This document shows, one piece after another, positions 11,274-22,418 of a stretch of DNA of 64,000 nt; position 1 is the first letter of the stretch, and each line of letters starts with the position of its first letter. The notes beneath the pieces were generated by a model, which was not told where the DNA came from, searched no databases, and worked only from the letters and a program-made list of their open reading frames with translations. Both the position numbers and the translations under genes were made by a program. The DNA comes from Ustilaginoidea virens (taxonomy: Eukaryota > Ascomycota > Sordariomycetes > Hypocreales > Clavicipitaceae), in assembly GCF_000687475.1 (NCBI RefSeq), contig NC_057319.1:5632001-5696000 (forward strand). Reading direction: 5' to 3'.

Positions 11274-11943
11274 CTAGCGGTAGAACTCGCTTCTCTTCAC
11301 ATTGACGCCATACTCGCCCACAGCCATTCCTAAATCTTCCATGGTCAGAACCGTTCTATTCTGGCTCCCACCCTGGCCGCCGCCACCATACCCAGGGCGT
11401 TGAATGCCCAGAGGCACACCCTTCCCTTGATCCTTGTTGCCGGGCTGGCCGGCCTGCTGTCCGGGAATAGGGAACCCGGCAGCCGCGCCTAGCGTGCCCA
11501 TCGGGTTGTTGGTGTTGCTCGACGCGCGGATCCTGCTGTACTGGTAGGCATCTGCTGCGACATCCGCGATGAACTTCTGGGTCGCGAGGGCGAGTAGTCT
11601 GGCAAGTCGAGGGTCAGTTTGCGGTGGTGGCGGCAAACCAGCTTTGGTCATGTAGTAGTGCGTAACGGCATCGGGAATCTGCAGCCCAGTTAGCATCCGC
11701 CTCGAACACACAAGCACCGTAGAGGCGGGTGGAGAGACGAACAATCGGAGCGTAATCGTCAATCCTGTTCAAAAACTCTCGCAACGATGTGTCCTTTCGA
11801 GTAGGCAGCTTGGTGTCCTGCGGAGAGACAATCTCCGGGGGTGGATTAGGTCCGTTGGGCACTTCGCGGCTCTGCAGTTGCCCGTTTTGCGGCAACCCCA
11901 CGGCGGGCGCTGCGTCGGTGGTGTCTGGAGCGTCGGTGGCCAT
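11274..11943 (-). CDS. TAF10: TFIID/SAGA subunit TAF10
   Basis: Exons 11943-11743 and 11678-11274 (minus strand) give 201 residues; the 64-nt intron is in phase 0 (GTTCGT...GCTGCAG). The diagnostic histone-fold segment reads [29 protein letters not shown] across the junction, followed by [28 protein letters not shown] Gly/Gln-rich linker precedes a conserved ending ([27 protein letters not shown]). TAF10 pairs with TAF3, TAF8 or SPT7 in the nucleus and is shared by TFIID and SAGA. The start at 11943 leaves a disordered N-terminus of about 50 residues as in other fungi; an upstream in-frame ATG at 12030 has no family support. Confidence 0.93.
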
Positions 11944-12712
11944 GTTGAGCGAGATGGCGCGTCGGTTGAATGAGAGTTTGATGTGACTGTGTTTGACGTG
12001 TCGGGAGTTGACGCATGCGAGCAGAGGCAAATGCTAGTCATCACGTGATGAGTCTTCATCATGGGACAATTCCGCGGCAAATAAGAAATGAAAGAAGCTA
12101 CGGGAATTTTTCGGTACGCGAATTGAAGAACAAGTCCCTTTTATCGTTTCTCCAAACCCTACCGACCTACCTGGTAGGTAGGTACCTAAGGTAGATTGAT
12201 CCTAGGTACGCTGCGCTGATGGGCGACACCACTTATTCCAACAGGTGTTCTGGGACCCTTGCTGCATAATCATGTTTTCCCGACGCCAGCTATGTAATCG
12301 CGCGGAAGATATTGGTCCATTACTTTTTTGTATCGCCTTCCAGCCTAGCATGGTTCCCTACAAGCGCCAAGTATCTTACAGCTCTATCATCATAGCATCA
12401 TGCTGTGATCATTTTGGGGTCGAGAGCTCTGAACCAACGCCAAAACTTATAACCACCAGGTTCAAATTACTTTTGCCAGTCAACGCCACCATAAAGGGGA
12501 TTGGAATCCCATCAGTCCACTCGGTTCAAGAATTGGGATGCGGCTGGTGCTGTGTTTTCGTTTTGTGAAAGGATTTAGGCAACGTTATACCTGCTGCCAG
12601 GCAAAAACTCCATTCCATGTCGGGTTGAGACGTCAGCAGCAAGCGACATCCCACGTCATTCATCGCACATGACTCCTTGATTGTGTCGGTTTTACGCCAA
12701 TTGAGATCTGTC
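11944..12712. other. Intergenic between TAF10 (5' end) and ERD2 (3' end)
   Basis: No gene. It contains a cluster of TACCTAGGTA-like words at 12165-12213 that recur elsewhere in the window. Confidence 0.5.
12165..12213. repeat. Cluster of GGTACCTA/CCTAGGTA words
   Basis: Consecutive CTACCTGGTAGGTAGGTACC and ATCCTAGGTACG segments form short imperfect palindromes. The same words occur in the 1955-2607 element and at about 18721, 25430, 41067 and 54630. Confidence 0.55.
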
Positions 12713-13612
12713 TTAGACAGGGAGCTTGAACTTTTTGCCCTTGAGAACTTTGGTGTAGTAGACATAGAAGAAATCGCTGTAGAGGACGGTCTGGATGATT
12801 CCAGCAATGATGGCGATCCAGTCGGTCTTGTACTTGGTGTCCATGAAATATCGATAGATCCAGTTTGGAATGTACAGAGCCCTGTAGCTTCCCAGGGCGA
12901 ACAGGTAATGCGTCGTGATGGTTTCAGCTTCGCCTGTTCTCTGGAGCATGAAGAGCTGGGGCAGAATGGCGACCGACTCGAGCCAAATCGAGAAGGCCCA
13001 CATGATCTCGGAAAAGGTGTACTTGTACGGGAAGACGACGGCCAGAACGGCGGCACCGGCTAGGAGATACTGCACGCGAAAGGTGTCGACGTTGGGGTCG
13101 TTTGTGGGCTTGTAGGCATTGGTCATCAGGTAGATGATGTAGCCTTGAGACCCTATGAATGTTATCTTGAAGAAAAGATTATATAAGCTGTCCGTCGAGA
13201 AGATGTCTGTGGAGGGGAGCATCGCGTGGCGACGTTAGCCTTTTGGGAGCATGTCTTGAAAGGGAACATGTTGCCACCGCACCGAGGTATCGCGTCACGT
13301 AGACGAATAAGTAAAGGGCTTGTGATTTGAAGGAAATGCCTGAACAGCTCTGCCAAGTACAGGTCAGTTGTTGCGCATCGCCGTGGGGATGGTTGTTGAA
13401 GATGTCGCAGTCGCGGCACGAGGGGTGCGTATCATACATTAAGCTGCACCATCTTGTGCAGCAAGATCAGGATACTGGCCAGATGCGAGAAATCCGCTAT
13501 GACAGCCCGTTAGCAACCATTAGCAGCCACGGATGCAAGAGAGACGGGCAGTCCTGGTGATCGAAACGGCCTGGGGCGACGAACCAGCAACGCGGAAAAC
13601 GTTGAGAACCAT
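12713..13612 (-). CDS. ERD2: ER lumen protein-retaining (HDEL) receptor
   Basis: Four exons on the minus strand, 13612-13585, 13496-13438, 13349-13283 and 13206-12713, give 215 residues, the usual length. Splicing yields [39 protein letters not shown] and [20 protein letters not shown], the signature N-terminal half of Erd2. The rest carries the seven hydrophobic spans of a SWEET-like fold, with [24 protein letters not shown] and the cytosolic lysine-rich tail ([12 protein letters not shown]) needed for COPI recycling. The protein binds HDEL-tailed ER residents in the Golgi and returns them. All introns are short GT-AG. The first exon is only 28 nt. The upstream region is shared divergently with the WLM metalloprotease gene. 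Confidence 0.95.
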
Positions 13613-13956
13613 GGCGAGTGTTGACTGGCGACTGCTGCACTGTATGCGATTCGGATGGCTCTTTGAAGAAAGCTACTCGCAATACCGCATTTAGATTTGC
13701 AATTGAGCGTGTCGGCGCGATGGCAAGTCGGACAAAAGCCGTGCTGTCAATTGCATGCAGCGGATATTCGGGTCGTGGGAGGGCGGTTGACAGCTACCGG
13801 CTAACAAAAGAAAAGGAGCAAACATTGGAGGAGCAAAAGGACACGACGCGGTAGTTGGCGGGCAATGGAGTTCAGGATAGAGAGAGCTCAGGCCCACAAG
13901 TTTGGGGAACGACTGTACAGAGTTACTCCGTACCGATGGGAGCATCAGCTTTTAGT

Positions 13957-13985
13957 GTGACGGGTGTGACGGGTGTGACGGGTGA
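13957..13985 (+). repeat. 9-bp tandem repeat, GTGACGGGT x3
   Basis: Three perfect GTGACGGGT copies in the ERD2/WLM divergent region. Confidence 0.8.
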
Positions 13986-14065
13986 GATGAAAGGGCAACT
14001 CGCCCTGCCAGTTCTGCCTAGAGCCCACCAGACTACGGAGTACATAAGTTGACGTATTGATCCCA

Positions 14066-14083
14066 GTACTCCGTACTCCGTAC
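14066..14083. repeat. Doubled ACTCCGTA word
   Basis: GTACTCCGTACTCCGTAC, a tandem double copy of an intergenic word that recurs about twenty times in this window. Confidence 0.7.
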
Positions 14084-14725
14084 CCAAGTGCAAGTTGTCT
14101 GGTCGGCTCATGCCCTGGCTGTAAACAACCAGACCTCATCTCCAACGCACAGTGACGGCTAGAAAATGCGGCACGGCTAATCTGACCGACGAAGCAAAAG
14201 GAAGAAAATGCTAGGCCAAGGATTTCAAAGCGAAACCGTCATGTGCACTCCTCTGTCTTGAAAAAGCTCACGTGCAGTCTGAGTCTGCTGCTCAGTGCCA
14301 CCGACCAGTGGGGACATGGAGTCGCGCCGCCCGTCATTACCAATAATGCACGCCACATCGCCACCTGCCGTCCTTACTCTCACCTTATTGAAAAGTCCAG
14401 TCTGCTTCTGGTTCATGCCTGTCCACGTCTTCAAACAACCCGGGTTTTGCAACAACACAAACATCCTTTCCCGAAATCTACTCGTTCAGGACCCTGCATC
14501 TTTCAGCACATCACTGTTTCTGCGGCAAAGTACATATTCGCCAGCACTAGATTTTCCCCTGAATTTTCATCTCCCAGACGGTTTCGGAGCGCGGCCGACG
14601 CATTTGTAATCACACGATCCAGCGCGCACGCCGCCCTATTTCAAGACCGCAAGCATTGTCGCGGAGCAACACTCAACCCGCACGCTCACCACCGCGTGTT
14701 GCTGCGCTACCCGCTGTTATTCGAA

Positions 14726-15817
14726 ATGGCCAGCATTCATGATGCCTCTTCTTTCCCGACGCCACCCAGTTTCGCGGAAGCTGGCTGGATTCCACTCACC
14801 GTGTCCCATCGCAAACAAACCTACACCTTCGAGCTACCCGGAGACGCCCCGGTATCTGATCTGTTCGACGAGATTGCTGACGTTCTCGGGATCCCCGTGT
14901 GCAACCAAAAGATTCTCGTGCCCAAAGGCCCCCTCCTCAAGACGCCCTTCAAGGATCCCAACATGCCGCTCAGCACTTTGCAAAACAAGTCTCTGACGCT
15001 GATCGGTTCCCCAGCAGCAGAGGTGGAAGCCGTCCAAAACATATGCGACAAGATCGCTCGAAGCAAGGCGGCCCGCCTGGCTCAGCAAGCAAAGTTGAAG
15101 CCCAAAAAGAAGGCATTCGCAACCCTGTCCCAAGACGACACCAGATATACGTTTCTCCAGGTCAAGCCCCTTCAAGGCTTGCCTCGTCCGGACAGAAGCT
15201 ACGCACTCCTCATGCGGCTCAAAGAAGACCCCGGCATCAGAGCAGCCATGAAGAAGCACAAGTTCACCGTTTCTCTCCTCACCGAGATGGAGCCTCTGTC
15301 CCACACCCAGACTACACATGAGGGAACGTCGAGAACCCTCGGGCTCAATCGCAACCAAGGCGAGGTCATTGAGCTGCGTCTGCGAACAGATGCCCACGAC
15401 GGCTACCGAGACTACAAGACGATTCGCAAAACGCTGTGCCATGAGCTTGCGCATAATGTCCACGGCCCCCACAATAGTCAGTTCTGGGATCTCTGCCGTC
15501 AACTTGAGCGGGAGGTCGACGCGGCAGATTGGAAGTCGGGCGGCCATACGATTGGCGAGTCGTCTCGGTACGTGATTTCCGGGCAAGCTGGCAGCCGGGA
15601 GGAGCAGGAAGATGAAGGCGGATGGACGGGAGGCGAGTTTGTGCTCGGTGGCGTTAGTCATGCTGGGACGGGCTTGACTCGTCGGGATATTCTGGCGCAG
15701 GCCGCGTTGGAGAGGCAAATGAGGGAGGATGGTGCGGAGAAGGCGGCGTGCGATGCTGCCGAAAGGGGTTGGAGGCCGTGCCAGCGGTCGCAGCAGCCTA
15801 GCGACAAGAGGAAGTGA
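14726..15817 (+). CDS. Ubiquitin-like/WLM-domain zinc metalloprotease
   Basis: A single exon of 363 residues from the ATG at 14726. An N-terminal ubiquitin-like domain spans about residues 22-95 (WIPLTVSHRKQTYTFELPGD, then LFDEIADVLGIPVCNQKIL). A WLM domain spans about 145-265, with LCHELAHNVHGPHNSQFW giving zinc ligands His239, His243 and His249 and catalytic Glu240. The tail is acidic then basic and looks disordered. WLM proteases include Wss1/SPRTN-like enzymes that cut DNA-protein crosslinks; the UBL-WLM architecture is the ubiquitin/metalloprotease fusion subgroup, whose substrates are less well known. The frame is open 161 codons upstream (from 14243), but that part is compositionally different and the domain begins right after the chosen start. 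Confidence 0.87.
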   Translation: MASIHDASSFPTPPSFAEAGWIPLTVSHRKQTYTFELPGDAPVSDLFDEIADVLGIPVCNQKILVPKGPLLKTPFKDPNMPLSTLQNKSLTLIGSPAAEVEAVQNICDKIARSKAARLAQQAKLKPKKKAFATLSQDDTRYTFLQVKPLQGLPRPDRSYALLMRLKEDPGIRAAMKKHKFTVSLLTEMEPLSHTQTTHEGTSRTLGLNRNQGEVIELRLRTDAHDGYRDYKTIRKTLCHELAHNVHGPHNSQFWDLCRQLEREVDAADWKSGGHTIGESSRYVISGQAGSREEQEDEGGWTGGEFVLGGVSHAGTGLTRRDILAQAALERQMREDGAEKAACDAAERGWRPCQRSQQPSDKRK

Positions 15818-16213
15818 CGGCTGGGGCATTGGGGACATTCGTTTGCTTGTGATGAGCGCTGTATTAGCTTTGTATTAGCTTTGTATTAGTTTTGTATTGT
15901 AGTTGTATTAGATAGCGAGGACATGGAATTGAGCGGCTGTAATTCTTTTTCTTTCAATCCTTTGTTACTTCTCTGGGTTAGGGGCCGATGCCAAATCGGC
16001 GAAGATGCCAAAATCATTTGACCAGGGTGACAGCGCAAGCGAAAGGCCTTTCAGCAAAACCTGGTGCCAGGTTGGAGGATAAAACCAAAAAAGTATATTA
16101 CACAGTGGGCGTCGCAAGCACCCGTCCGCCCATTTTCAATCTCTCCAGTATTTTGCGCTCCTTTTTTTTTTTTCGTGCTTTCATGGTGCATAAAAAATGG
16201 CTCTGCACTCCCA
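15818..16213. other. Convergent intergenic region
   Basis: Lies between the 3' ends of the WLM protein and the nitrilase. It contains a small tandem repeat near 15861-15913 and a T-run at about 16164-16174; no gene. Confidence 0.5.
15861..15913 (+). repeat. ~11-bp tandem repeat, GTATTAGCTTT-type x4-5
   Basis: Four slightly diverged GTATTAG(C/T)TTT units and a partial fifth in the probable 3' untranslated region of the WLM gene. Confidence 0.75.
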
Positions 16214-17586
16214 TCATGGTTGTTCACCATCCCGATATTGATAGGGCAGCGGATCCAGATCCAAACCCTCCACACTGAACTTGAAGGAATCGTTGCGCGA
16301 GTAACTTCCCGCCGTATCCATGTCCAGTCTTCCGCGGATGCAGTCCCGCAGATCAATATCCGCATAGATTATGCCCTCGTCATCTTCCCACTGCGGACCC
16401 GCGATGACGTCACCGTAGGGATTCACGATGCAAGATCCGCCGCGGCGCACCCATCCAGAACCAGCTCTCTTGGCGTCCGAAAGGACAGAGACCTTCTTCT
16501 GGCCATTGACGGGCTTAGCATCACCATTTTCGGCGTCGCAGCACAGCACAATCTCGTTGCCGTCCTCGTCAAAGACGGACTTTCTGCGCTTCTGCTTGGT
16601 AGGACTCGCCGGGAGGGCAATCTGGAAGCCCTCGTCTGTGATTATCGAGCCACGTCGGGCTCTGGGAAGTGACGGGCTCGTCTGCACGGCTGGGCCGTCG
16701 CGCTTCACGGCCATGTTGCTGGTCAAGGCGAAACAGCGGCCCTCGATGCCGATGGTGCGCATGAGGCTGAGCCATGCGTCGCGGTCATCCGCCGTGGGCG
16801 CAAGGTATAGATTGATGTTCTGGGAGTAGAGGGCTTGTCGAACGACGGGCATGTAGTTTTCCCAGCAGATTGCGGCGGCGAGGTTGACCCGCGTTCCTCG
16901 GATGGTGGTTGATATGGCGCGGAGCGTGGACGGGGAGCCTTGAGCCCAAATGAGGCGCTCGGCGGCAGTCTGCTTTGCGTCAGTGGCCTGCGTCTTCTTT
17001 TCTTTTCATTCAGTGCTCGAGGCAAATCTACGAGCGGCAAAGGCAATAATATGTGGTGGAAACACTCCGGGCAGGGATGGCCTTGGACGGAAGCAGCACG
17101 TACCGGCATCACCTTGCGGCGCTTGCCCACCATGCCCTCCTTGGGACAAACATAGACCACGGAGCAGTAGAGGCTGCCCCCAGCCTTCTCAACCAGCCCC
17201 GTCACAATAAAGACTCCCGTTTCATTGGCAATCTTCTCCAGCTCCTCTCGTGTGCCGTCGCCGCGAAGATTCGCATCCCCCAGCCCGGGCAGCTCTCTCT
17301 TAACCCACCTGTCTCCAGCTCCAGCCCCCCCGCCAACAATATCCCCCAGGTCGACGGCACCGTCAAAATACTTTGCAAACTCTTCCCTCCCTTGGACTGT
17401 CCTCTCGCCAACGACGCACCCAAACGTCGATCCATGGGGGTAGCCACCGATGAAAGCTTCTGGAAGCAAGAAGACGTCGATTGATTCAGAGGCAGCGCGG
17501 TGGGCGAGATGGGCCAGCCGGTTTAGCGTAGCGCTTCTTGTGGGGCTGGTGGCCGGTGAAGCAGTTCCGACACGGATCGTCGGCAT
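16214..17586 (-). CDS. Nitrilase with an ~80-residue insertion
   Basis: Exons 17586-17104 and 16969-16214 (minus strand) give 412 residues. The 134-nt intron is in phase 0 (GTACGT...AAAGCAG). The triad is complete: Glu43 in FLLPEAFIGGYP, Lys158 in GKRRKVMP and Cys196 in AAAICWENYM. The downstream YLAPTADDRDAW and WVRRGGSCIVNPYGDVIAGP match branch-1 nitrilases, which convert nitriles to acids plus ammonia; cyanide hydratase is related. Unlike compact nitrilases of about 340-350 residues, it carries a polar, basic insertion between about residues 250 and 330 (with KQKRRK and EDGNEIVLCCDAENGD), after the SNMAV segment. The insertion is read straight through with no splice site I would trust for removing it. 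The natural substrate cannot be told. Confidence 0.88.
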
Positions 17587-19378
17587 CGTGAGTAGTATGT
17601 ATGTGTGTACATAAGTAGTAAGAGATGGGAGATGAGGTGCGTTGACAAGACAGAGGAGGCTGGTGGTTGGAAAAGCCGCGACTGGTGGATAAGAAGGAGG
17701 GCGGGGATAGGTCGAGGCAATTAATCAGGCCATGAGCGAATTCCGTTTAGCTAATGCGAAGACCAGCTTGCGTACGCCTTGGCGCCGCCGTCGAGCCCCT
17801 CGGTGGCAAGGCAAAATGGCAAGCTGCCTGGCTCTTTCCTCACCAAAGCTTGATGCCACTATCAATGCAAGCTGACTGGACGGGGTACCTTTAGCGTCTG
17901 GAGCTTGCAGACAGCTGCCAATTGGCTGATTGGCCGGCTCGTACGATTCCTCTTTGCGCAGACGTGAACGCCTTCGGTGCAATCTCGCGGGAATCTGAAA
18001 TTGCCATAGGAAGGCAAAGCTGCTTGCTTGACAAAGTTGAGAGCGTTGGGCGGAAAGATGGAGGAATGCACTGTATGCGGGAGCCCATAATTTCGATGCA
18101 TTCATTACATGTCGGATCGAATGTCGTGAGTCGTGACACTGCGGAGGAGTGAATGTCGTGTGACGGCGATATTTCATGCAGAAGAGTTAAAAAAGTGGCC
18201 CATGGCTGAAAAGTCGAGATGATGACAGTTCTCTACAAGCATGGATGGATTGATGCATTCCAGAGCTACATGAGCCTGGCTGAGACTCTCCAAAGTGGTA
18301 CGACTTGATACTCTATAGGGTTGCACCGTTGCTGCGGATGATTCCGTATAAACAGCTAGATACATAGCTGCTGACATAGATGGCTGCTGTCATATATCAC
18401 TACTGAAGTGGCTACATGTAGCTACTGTAATAGAGGTAGCTAGCTGTACCTCTTCTTTGGATGCTTTAGTAATTAACTCTCTGCAGTATCTCACTGCCTT
18501 GCTATCAATATCTCGGTCAACCACCTCAACACTATATTTCAACGCTACGGCACATCGCGATACCACGCGGTAAAATTTACGCCGCGCCTTCTTTTTAAAG
18601 GCTCTTTTGCACCATCATTAAATGATGCAGTGCATAACAAGAAATGAACGTCTTTTTGATCAAACACTATAGAGACGGGCTATTTCGGGCCAGTAAAACT
18701 TCATATCTACTTTCCGCCAATACCTACCTTGTTAGGCAGGTAGGGACCAAGATATCAACGGTGGATTGAAAATTTAAGCTAATCACAGGGACAGTCCTTG
18801 ATGTATTACAGCCCAGCCTTTAAAAGAGGGAAAACGAAGCCCAGCCTTCCAGCTTGCCTCGTCTCGCTTCGCACAGCGCAGGCAAAGCTCCGCTTTCCGT
18901 GATGCATAATTGTTGGAGCCTTTTCTCAGGCAAAAAGATAACTAGTGCCGGAAAAGACGGAATCTCGCAGGAATTGCGCACAAATTATTCCCTACTAGTG
19001 CTTACAACATCAGAAAAAGCCATCATGCCCGCAAAAGAAATCATGCCCTAGTAGAGCGCCACATATAGTGCGGCAAATATCCAACCTCAGGTTGCTAGTC
19101 TTGTGGCGGAATACTCATGATCTTGTGCATGGCCCTTCTTCAAGAAGAGTCCTGGCGGTGGGAGGCAAGCGCAGCCGTCATGGGTCTAGGCTCTCCATAG
19201 ACTCGGGCCATCGGGAAGAATGGAATAACCTCATGGAAAACCCTAGTGGACGCTCGAGTATAAATACGACGAGTGTGGACCATGTCGGGATCGAGGTCGG
19301 GACTCCTGTCCATGACGCGAGACTTGAACGAACTTTAGAGACGACTCGCTCGCGTTCAAGGTACACACTATTTTCCTA
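17587..19378. other. Intergenic, no gene recognised
   Basis: About 1.8 kb. Segments around 18330-18480 and 18690-18740 are AT-richer with short repeats of TAGCTACTG-like and TACCTACC words. The right end holds the promoter of the DUF4360 gene. Confidence 0.5.
19259..19266 (+). promoter_or_regulatory. TATA box of the DUF4360 gene
   Basis: TATAAATA about 113-120 nt upstream of the ATG at 19379. Confidence 0.55.
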
Positions 19379-20079
19379 ATGCACCTCAACAAACAAAACA
19401 TGCAGATTTGCAACGCCTTCCTTCTTTTCCTTGGCTTTGCAGCAGCGGCCCCTTCCGTTGCCCTTGATGGACGTAGCGATGGCCCCCAAAGCGTCACGGT
19501 TCAAGGCGTCAGCTTCGCTGGAAGCGGCTGTGCCGCTGGTGACGCCTCTGTTCAGATAGACTCGACCGGCTCTCTCTTGGCCACGTTTCATGAGTATGGA
19601 GTCAAAACCGGACCGAACACTGTCCCTGGTGACTGGCAAAAGTTCTGCAGGATGGCCATCAACTTGCAGTTTGACTCGGGATTCCAGTATGTGTTACACT
19701 ATCGACTGGCGTTTGCTTGCCCATTCTGGAGCTAAACGAGGTTAGATTCTCCGTTGTCGGTGCCGAAATGATTGGATCCGCCCAGATACCGGCGGGCGTC
19801 AACGGCCAGTGCACAAACACGTTCTCTGTCACGGGCGGGACGTTGCCGCCCATGCACTACTATAGCATCGCGTTTCCGGGCCCTTACTCGGGCAACTTTG
19901 ACTTGCAGGCCCAGCCGGGCAATTCGTCGTGGTCTCCGTGCGGTGCCAGCTCGGCCACTCTCAACATGAACACTGCCTGCAGCATTACTCCGGTCAAATT
20001 GGCCGCTTTCATTTATGTAAGAGGCCCCGGTCAGCCGACTGGTCAACATGGAATGCTAACAGTGTGCGTAACAGCCTAG
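19379..20079 (+). CDS. Secreted DUF4360 protein
   Basis: Exons 19379-19686 and 19746-20079 give 213 residues. The intron (GTATGT...GTTAG, with GCTAAAC branch-like sequence) joins INLQFDSGFQ to FSVVGAEMIGSAQIPAGV as in the family. A signal peptide precedes the mature start; the ATG at 19379 adds seven residues before a second candidate at 19400, and either works. Conserved stretches are VSFAGSGCAAGDASVQI, GDWQKFCRMAINLQF, SWSPCGASSATLNMNTAC and IYVRGPGQPTGQHGMLTV. Six or more cysteines suggest disulfides outside the cell. DUF4360 proteins are small secreted proteins of filamentous fungi and some bacteria with no established biochemical function. The reading ends CVTA rather than continuing as in some homologues. 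Confidence 0.85.
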
Positions 20080-20657
20080 GCTAGGTGTTCGCTATGGGCT
20101 CTTTGCCAAGGCTGCGCTCCAGTGGCAGCGTTGCCCCGGGAGCTAATTGTCGGCATCGGCAAAGGTGCTTGGTCGGCTCGCGGCTGATGATCAAAATCAA
20201 AATATGCTGCTCCCTGCCTCACGATAGGGGCAGAATTCTGACATGTCAAGCGTATTGACGGCAACGATGACTCCTAAAACAAATGCACCACTGTATTTAG
20301 CCGAGAAGTTGCAGTTGACGGAAACACGAGACAAGAGTACTCCGTAGAGAAGAATATGATCAGATGGATGAGGAGGGAAGAAAGAAAAGGGCCAAATATT
20401 CACATGACGGCGAGGCATGAAAACTACGTGGGAGAGTGAAATGACTGCCAACTGCCATGCCATTTCGGGCACGTCCAGCCTTGACCAATCACCATCGTCG
20501 CTTGCGTCAGCCAACCCCCTCGTCCCGATGACATCACGTCGGTGCTCCATATTGCCTTGATCGTTGGCAAAACCTCCTCTGCTGATGATCTGCTCCGTAC
20601 ATGCACCTTGCCATCGACACGCGATTCGTTCCATCAAAATTCATCCCACGATAGGCC
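20080..20657. other. Intergenic, no gene recognised
   Basis: Lies between the DUF4360 gene and the SYLF gene. One ACTCCGTA word is at about 20338. Confidence 0.5.
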
Positions 20658-22418
20658 ATGGAGTCCGCCATGTCTGCTCCAGACGACCGTCAAGACACGG
20701 CTACGGCTGAGCTCAGCGGAAACAGCTACTATCCTCCACCCCCACCTGGTCCGCCGCCAGCTCAGGCTCACAGCCAGACCCAACCGTCGACACAGCAGCA
20801 GCATCATACCGACCAGCAATCTTCCATTCTGCAAAGCCAACAGCAGCCAAATCCCCCGCAAGAGCATGATTCATCGCGTCTGCAGTCTCAGAACCCATAC
20901 TTGCCCCGGCCCCAAGACAAGCCCTCTACCTCCCAGCAACAGCAACAACAGCACCAGCAACAGCAACAGCAACAGCAATACTCTATTCCGGCGTACAATC
21001 CTGCCAATCCTGTATTTGCTCCGCCTCCAGCCCAGTCTGGAGCCAGTGTGTCGACTGCCCCCCAGGATGCCCAACAATTGTCCTCGCAACCGCCGTCTTC
21101 GCAGCTATCCTCCGCCCAGCTGCCGCATGAAGACGCAGAACATGGGCAGAAAAAGCCCAGCTGGGGCGGTCGCTTCAAAAACATGCTGAGTGCGGGAGCT
21201 GCCGCCCCCATCAACAGTCTTGCTCACAAGCTCGGAAGTCAGAGCTTCTTGCCTGAGACGCTTGACAAGGAATGCGACAAGGCTGCTTCTATCCTCAAGT
21301 CCTTTTGCAGTAAGTAAGACTGCCATGACCTTGGCTGTTTAAAGCCGCAATTTCAAAATTCGCCCGCTGACACCATGACAGCCAAGGGCGTTTACGCCGA
21401 CGACGACGCCGACCAGCCGCCAACATCGACAGACCCGAAGGCCGAGGAATCAACAGGCGGCATCGTTGATCCAACCAAGGAGAAGCCCAAGAAGCGCGTA
21501 ATCGTCACAATCCCCCCAAAGGTCATTTCTAGGGCAGTTGGTCTCGCCATTTTCACCACGCTTCGTGCTGGCTTCCAGGTATCAGGTGCCACTGGCTCCG
21601 GTATCCTGATTGCTCGATTGCCCGACGGAACGTGGAGTCCCCCCTCGGGCATCCAGGTGCATTCCCTCGGGGGCGGATTCCAAATCGGACTAGACATCTA
21701 CGACTGCGTATGCGTCATCAACAGCAAGGAGGCGCTCGCGGCATTCATGAATACCCGCGTCAGTCTTGGCAGCGATTTGGCAGTTGTGGCAGGTCCATAT
21801 GGTGTCGGAGGAGCCGTTGACTTTGGGACGGCTGTGCAGAGGGGACGAGATGGAGTTGATAAACAAGCGGCTGCCACGTCTGCAACCCCTGCTGTTGGAC
21901 AGACCGGCGCAACAGCAGAGGCACAGAGCTCAAGCACCCTCAAACCGGGTCCGACGGATGCCTCCAAGCGTCGCAGCCTCAGCTCCAGTGCCTTCAAGCC
22001 AGTCTTCTCCTACGTCAAGTCGCGCGGCTTTTACGCGGGGGTCCAAGTCGACGGGACCGTGGTCGTGGAACGAAAGGACGCCAACGCAGCGTTTTACGGG
22101 GCTCCTGTTGCAGTGCAGCAGATCTTGCGGGGACAGGTTCCTGCCCAGGGCCCGCAGAATATGTCAACGTGGCCCGTCGGGGCCAAAGGGTTGCTGGAGA
22201 CGCTCAAGGGGGCCGAGGCTGACGCGGTCGGCCGTCATGCTCGCCAGCAAGCAGAAACCGCGCAGGCTTCTCACGGGCAGTCTGCAGCGCCGGGTGCGAT
22301 CCCGGGTGCTACGGAAAAAAACCATGCCTCTGGCTTAGCACAAGGTTCATCTGGCGCGCCTCCGGCGTACGTGGATGATGGGAGTCATGCTCATGTGGGG
22401 GATGTCAAGTATGCTTAG
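20658..22418 (+). CDS. SYLF-domain (Ysc84/SH3YL1-type) lipid- and actin-binding protein
   Basis: Exons 20658-21309 and 21382-22418 give 562 residues; the 72-nt intron is GTAAGT...GACAG and rebuilds ILKSFCTKGVYA. Residues 1-165 are low complexity: Pro-rich (YYPPPPPGPPPA) then Gln-rich. A conserved block leads into the domain (WGGRFKNMLSAGAAAPINSL and LGSQSFLPETLDKECDKAA). The SYLF domain itself runs to about residue 380 with VIPPKVISRAVGLAIFTTLR-like and GGGFQIGLDIYDCVCVINS motifs, and resumes after a variable insert with YVKSRGFYAGVQVDGTVVVE. SYLF binds phosphoinositides, and Ysc84 bundles actin at endocytic sites. Unlike yeast Ysc84/Lsb3 there is no C-terminal SH3 domain; the tail is disordered. 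Such SYLF-only proteins are common in filamentous fungi. Confidence 0.88.

Larger units (their letters stand above)
13613..14725. other. Divergent intergenic region
   Basis: About 1.1 kb between the start codons of ERD2 and the WLM protein. It holds a 9-bp tandem repeat (13957-13985) and three copies of the ACTCCGTA/TACGGAGT word (13925, 14034, 14066-14083). No gene is seen, although the WLM frame is open upstream to 14243. Confidence 0.5.

Noticed and set aside
14834..15838. 334-codon minus-strand frame over the WLM protease gene
   Set aside because: Antisense to a gene with clear catalytic motifs; composition Leu/Arg-rich as expected for a shadow frame.
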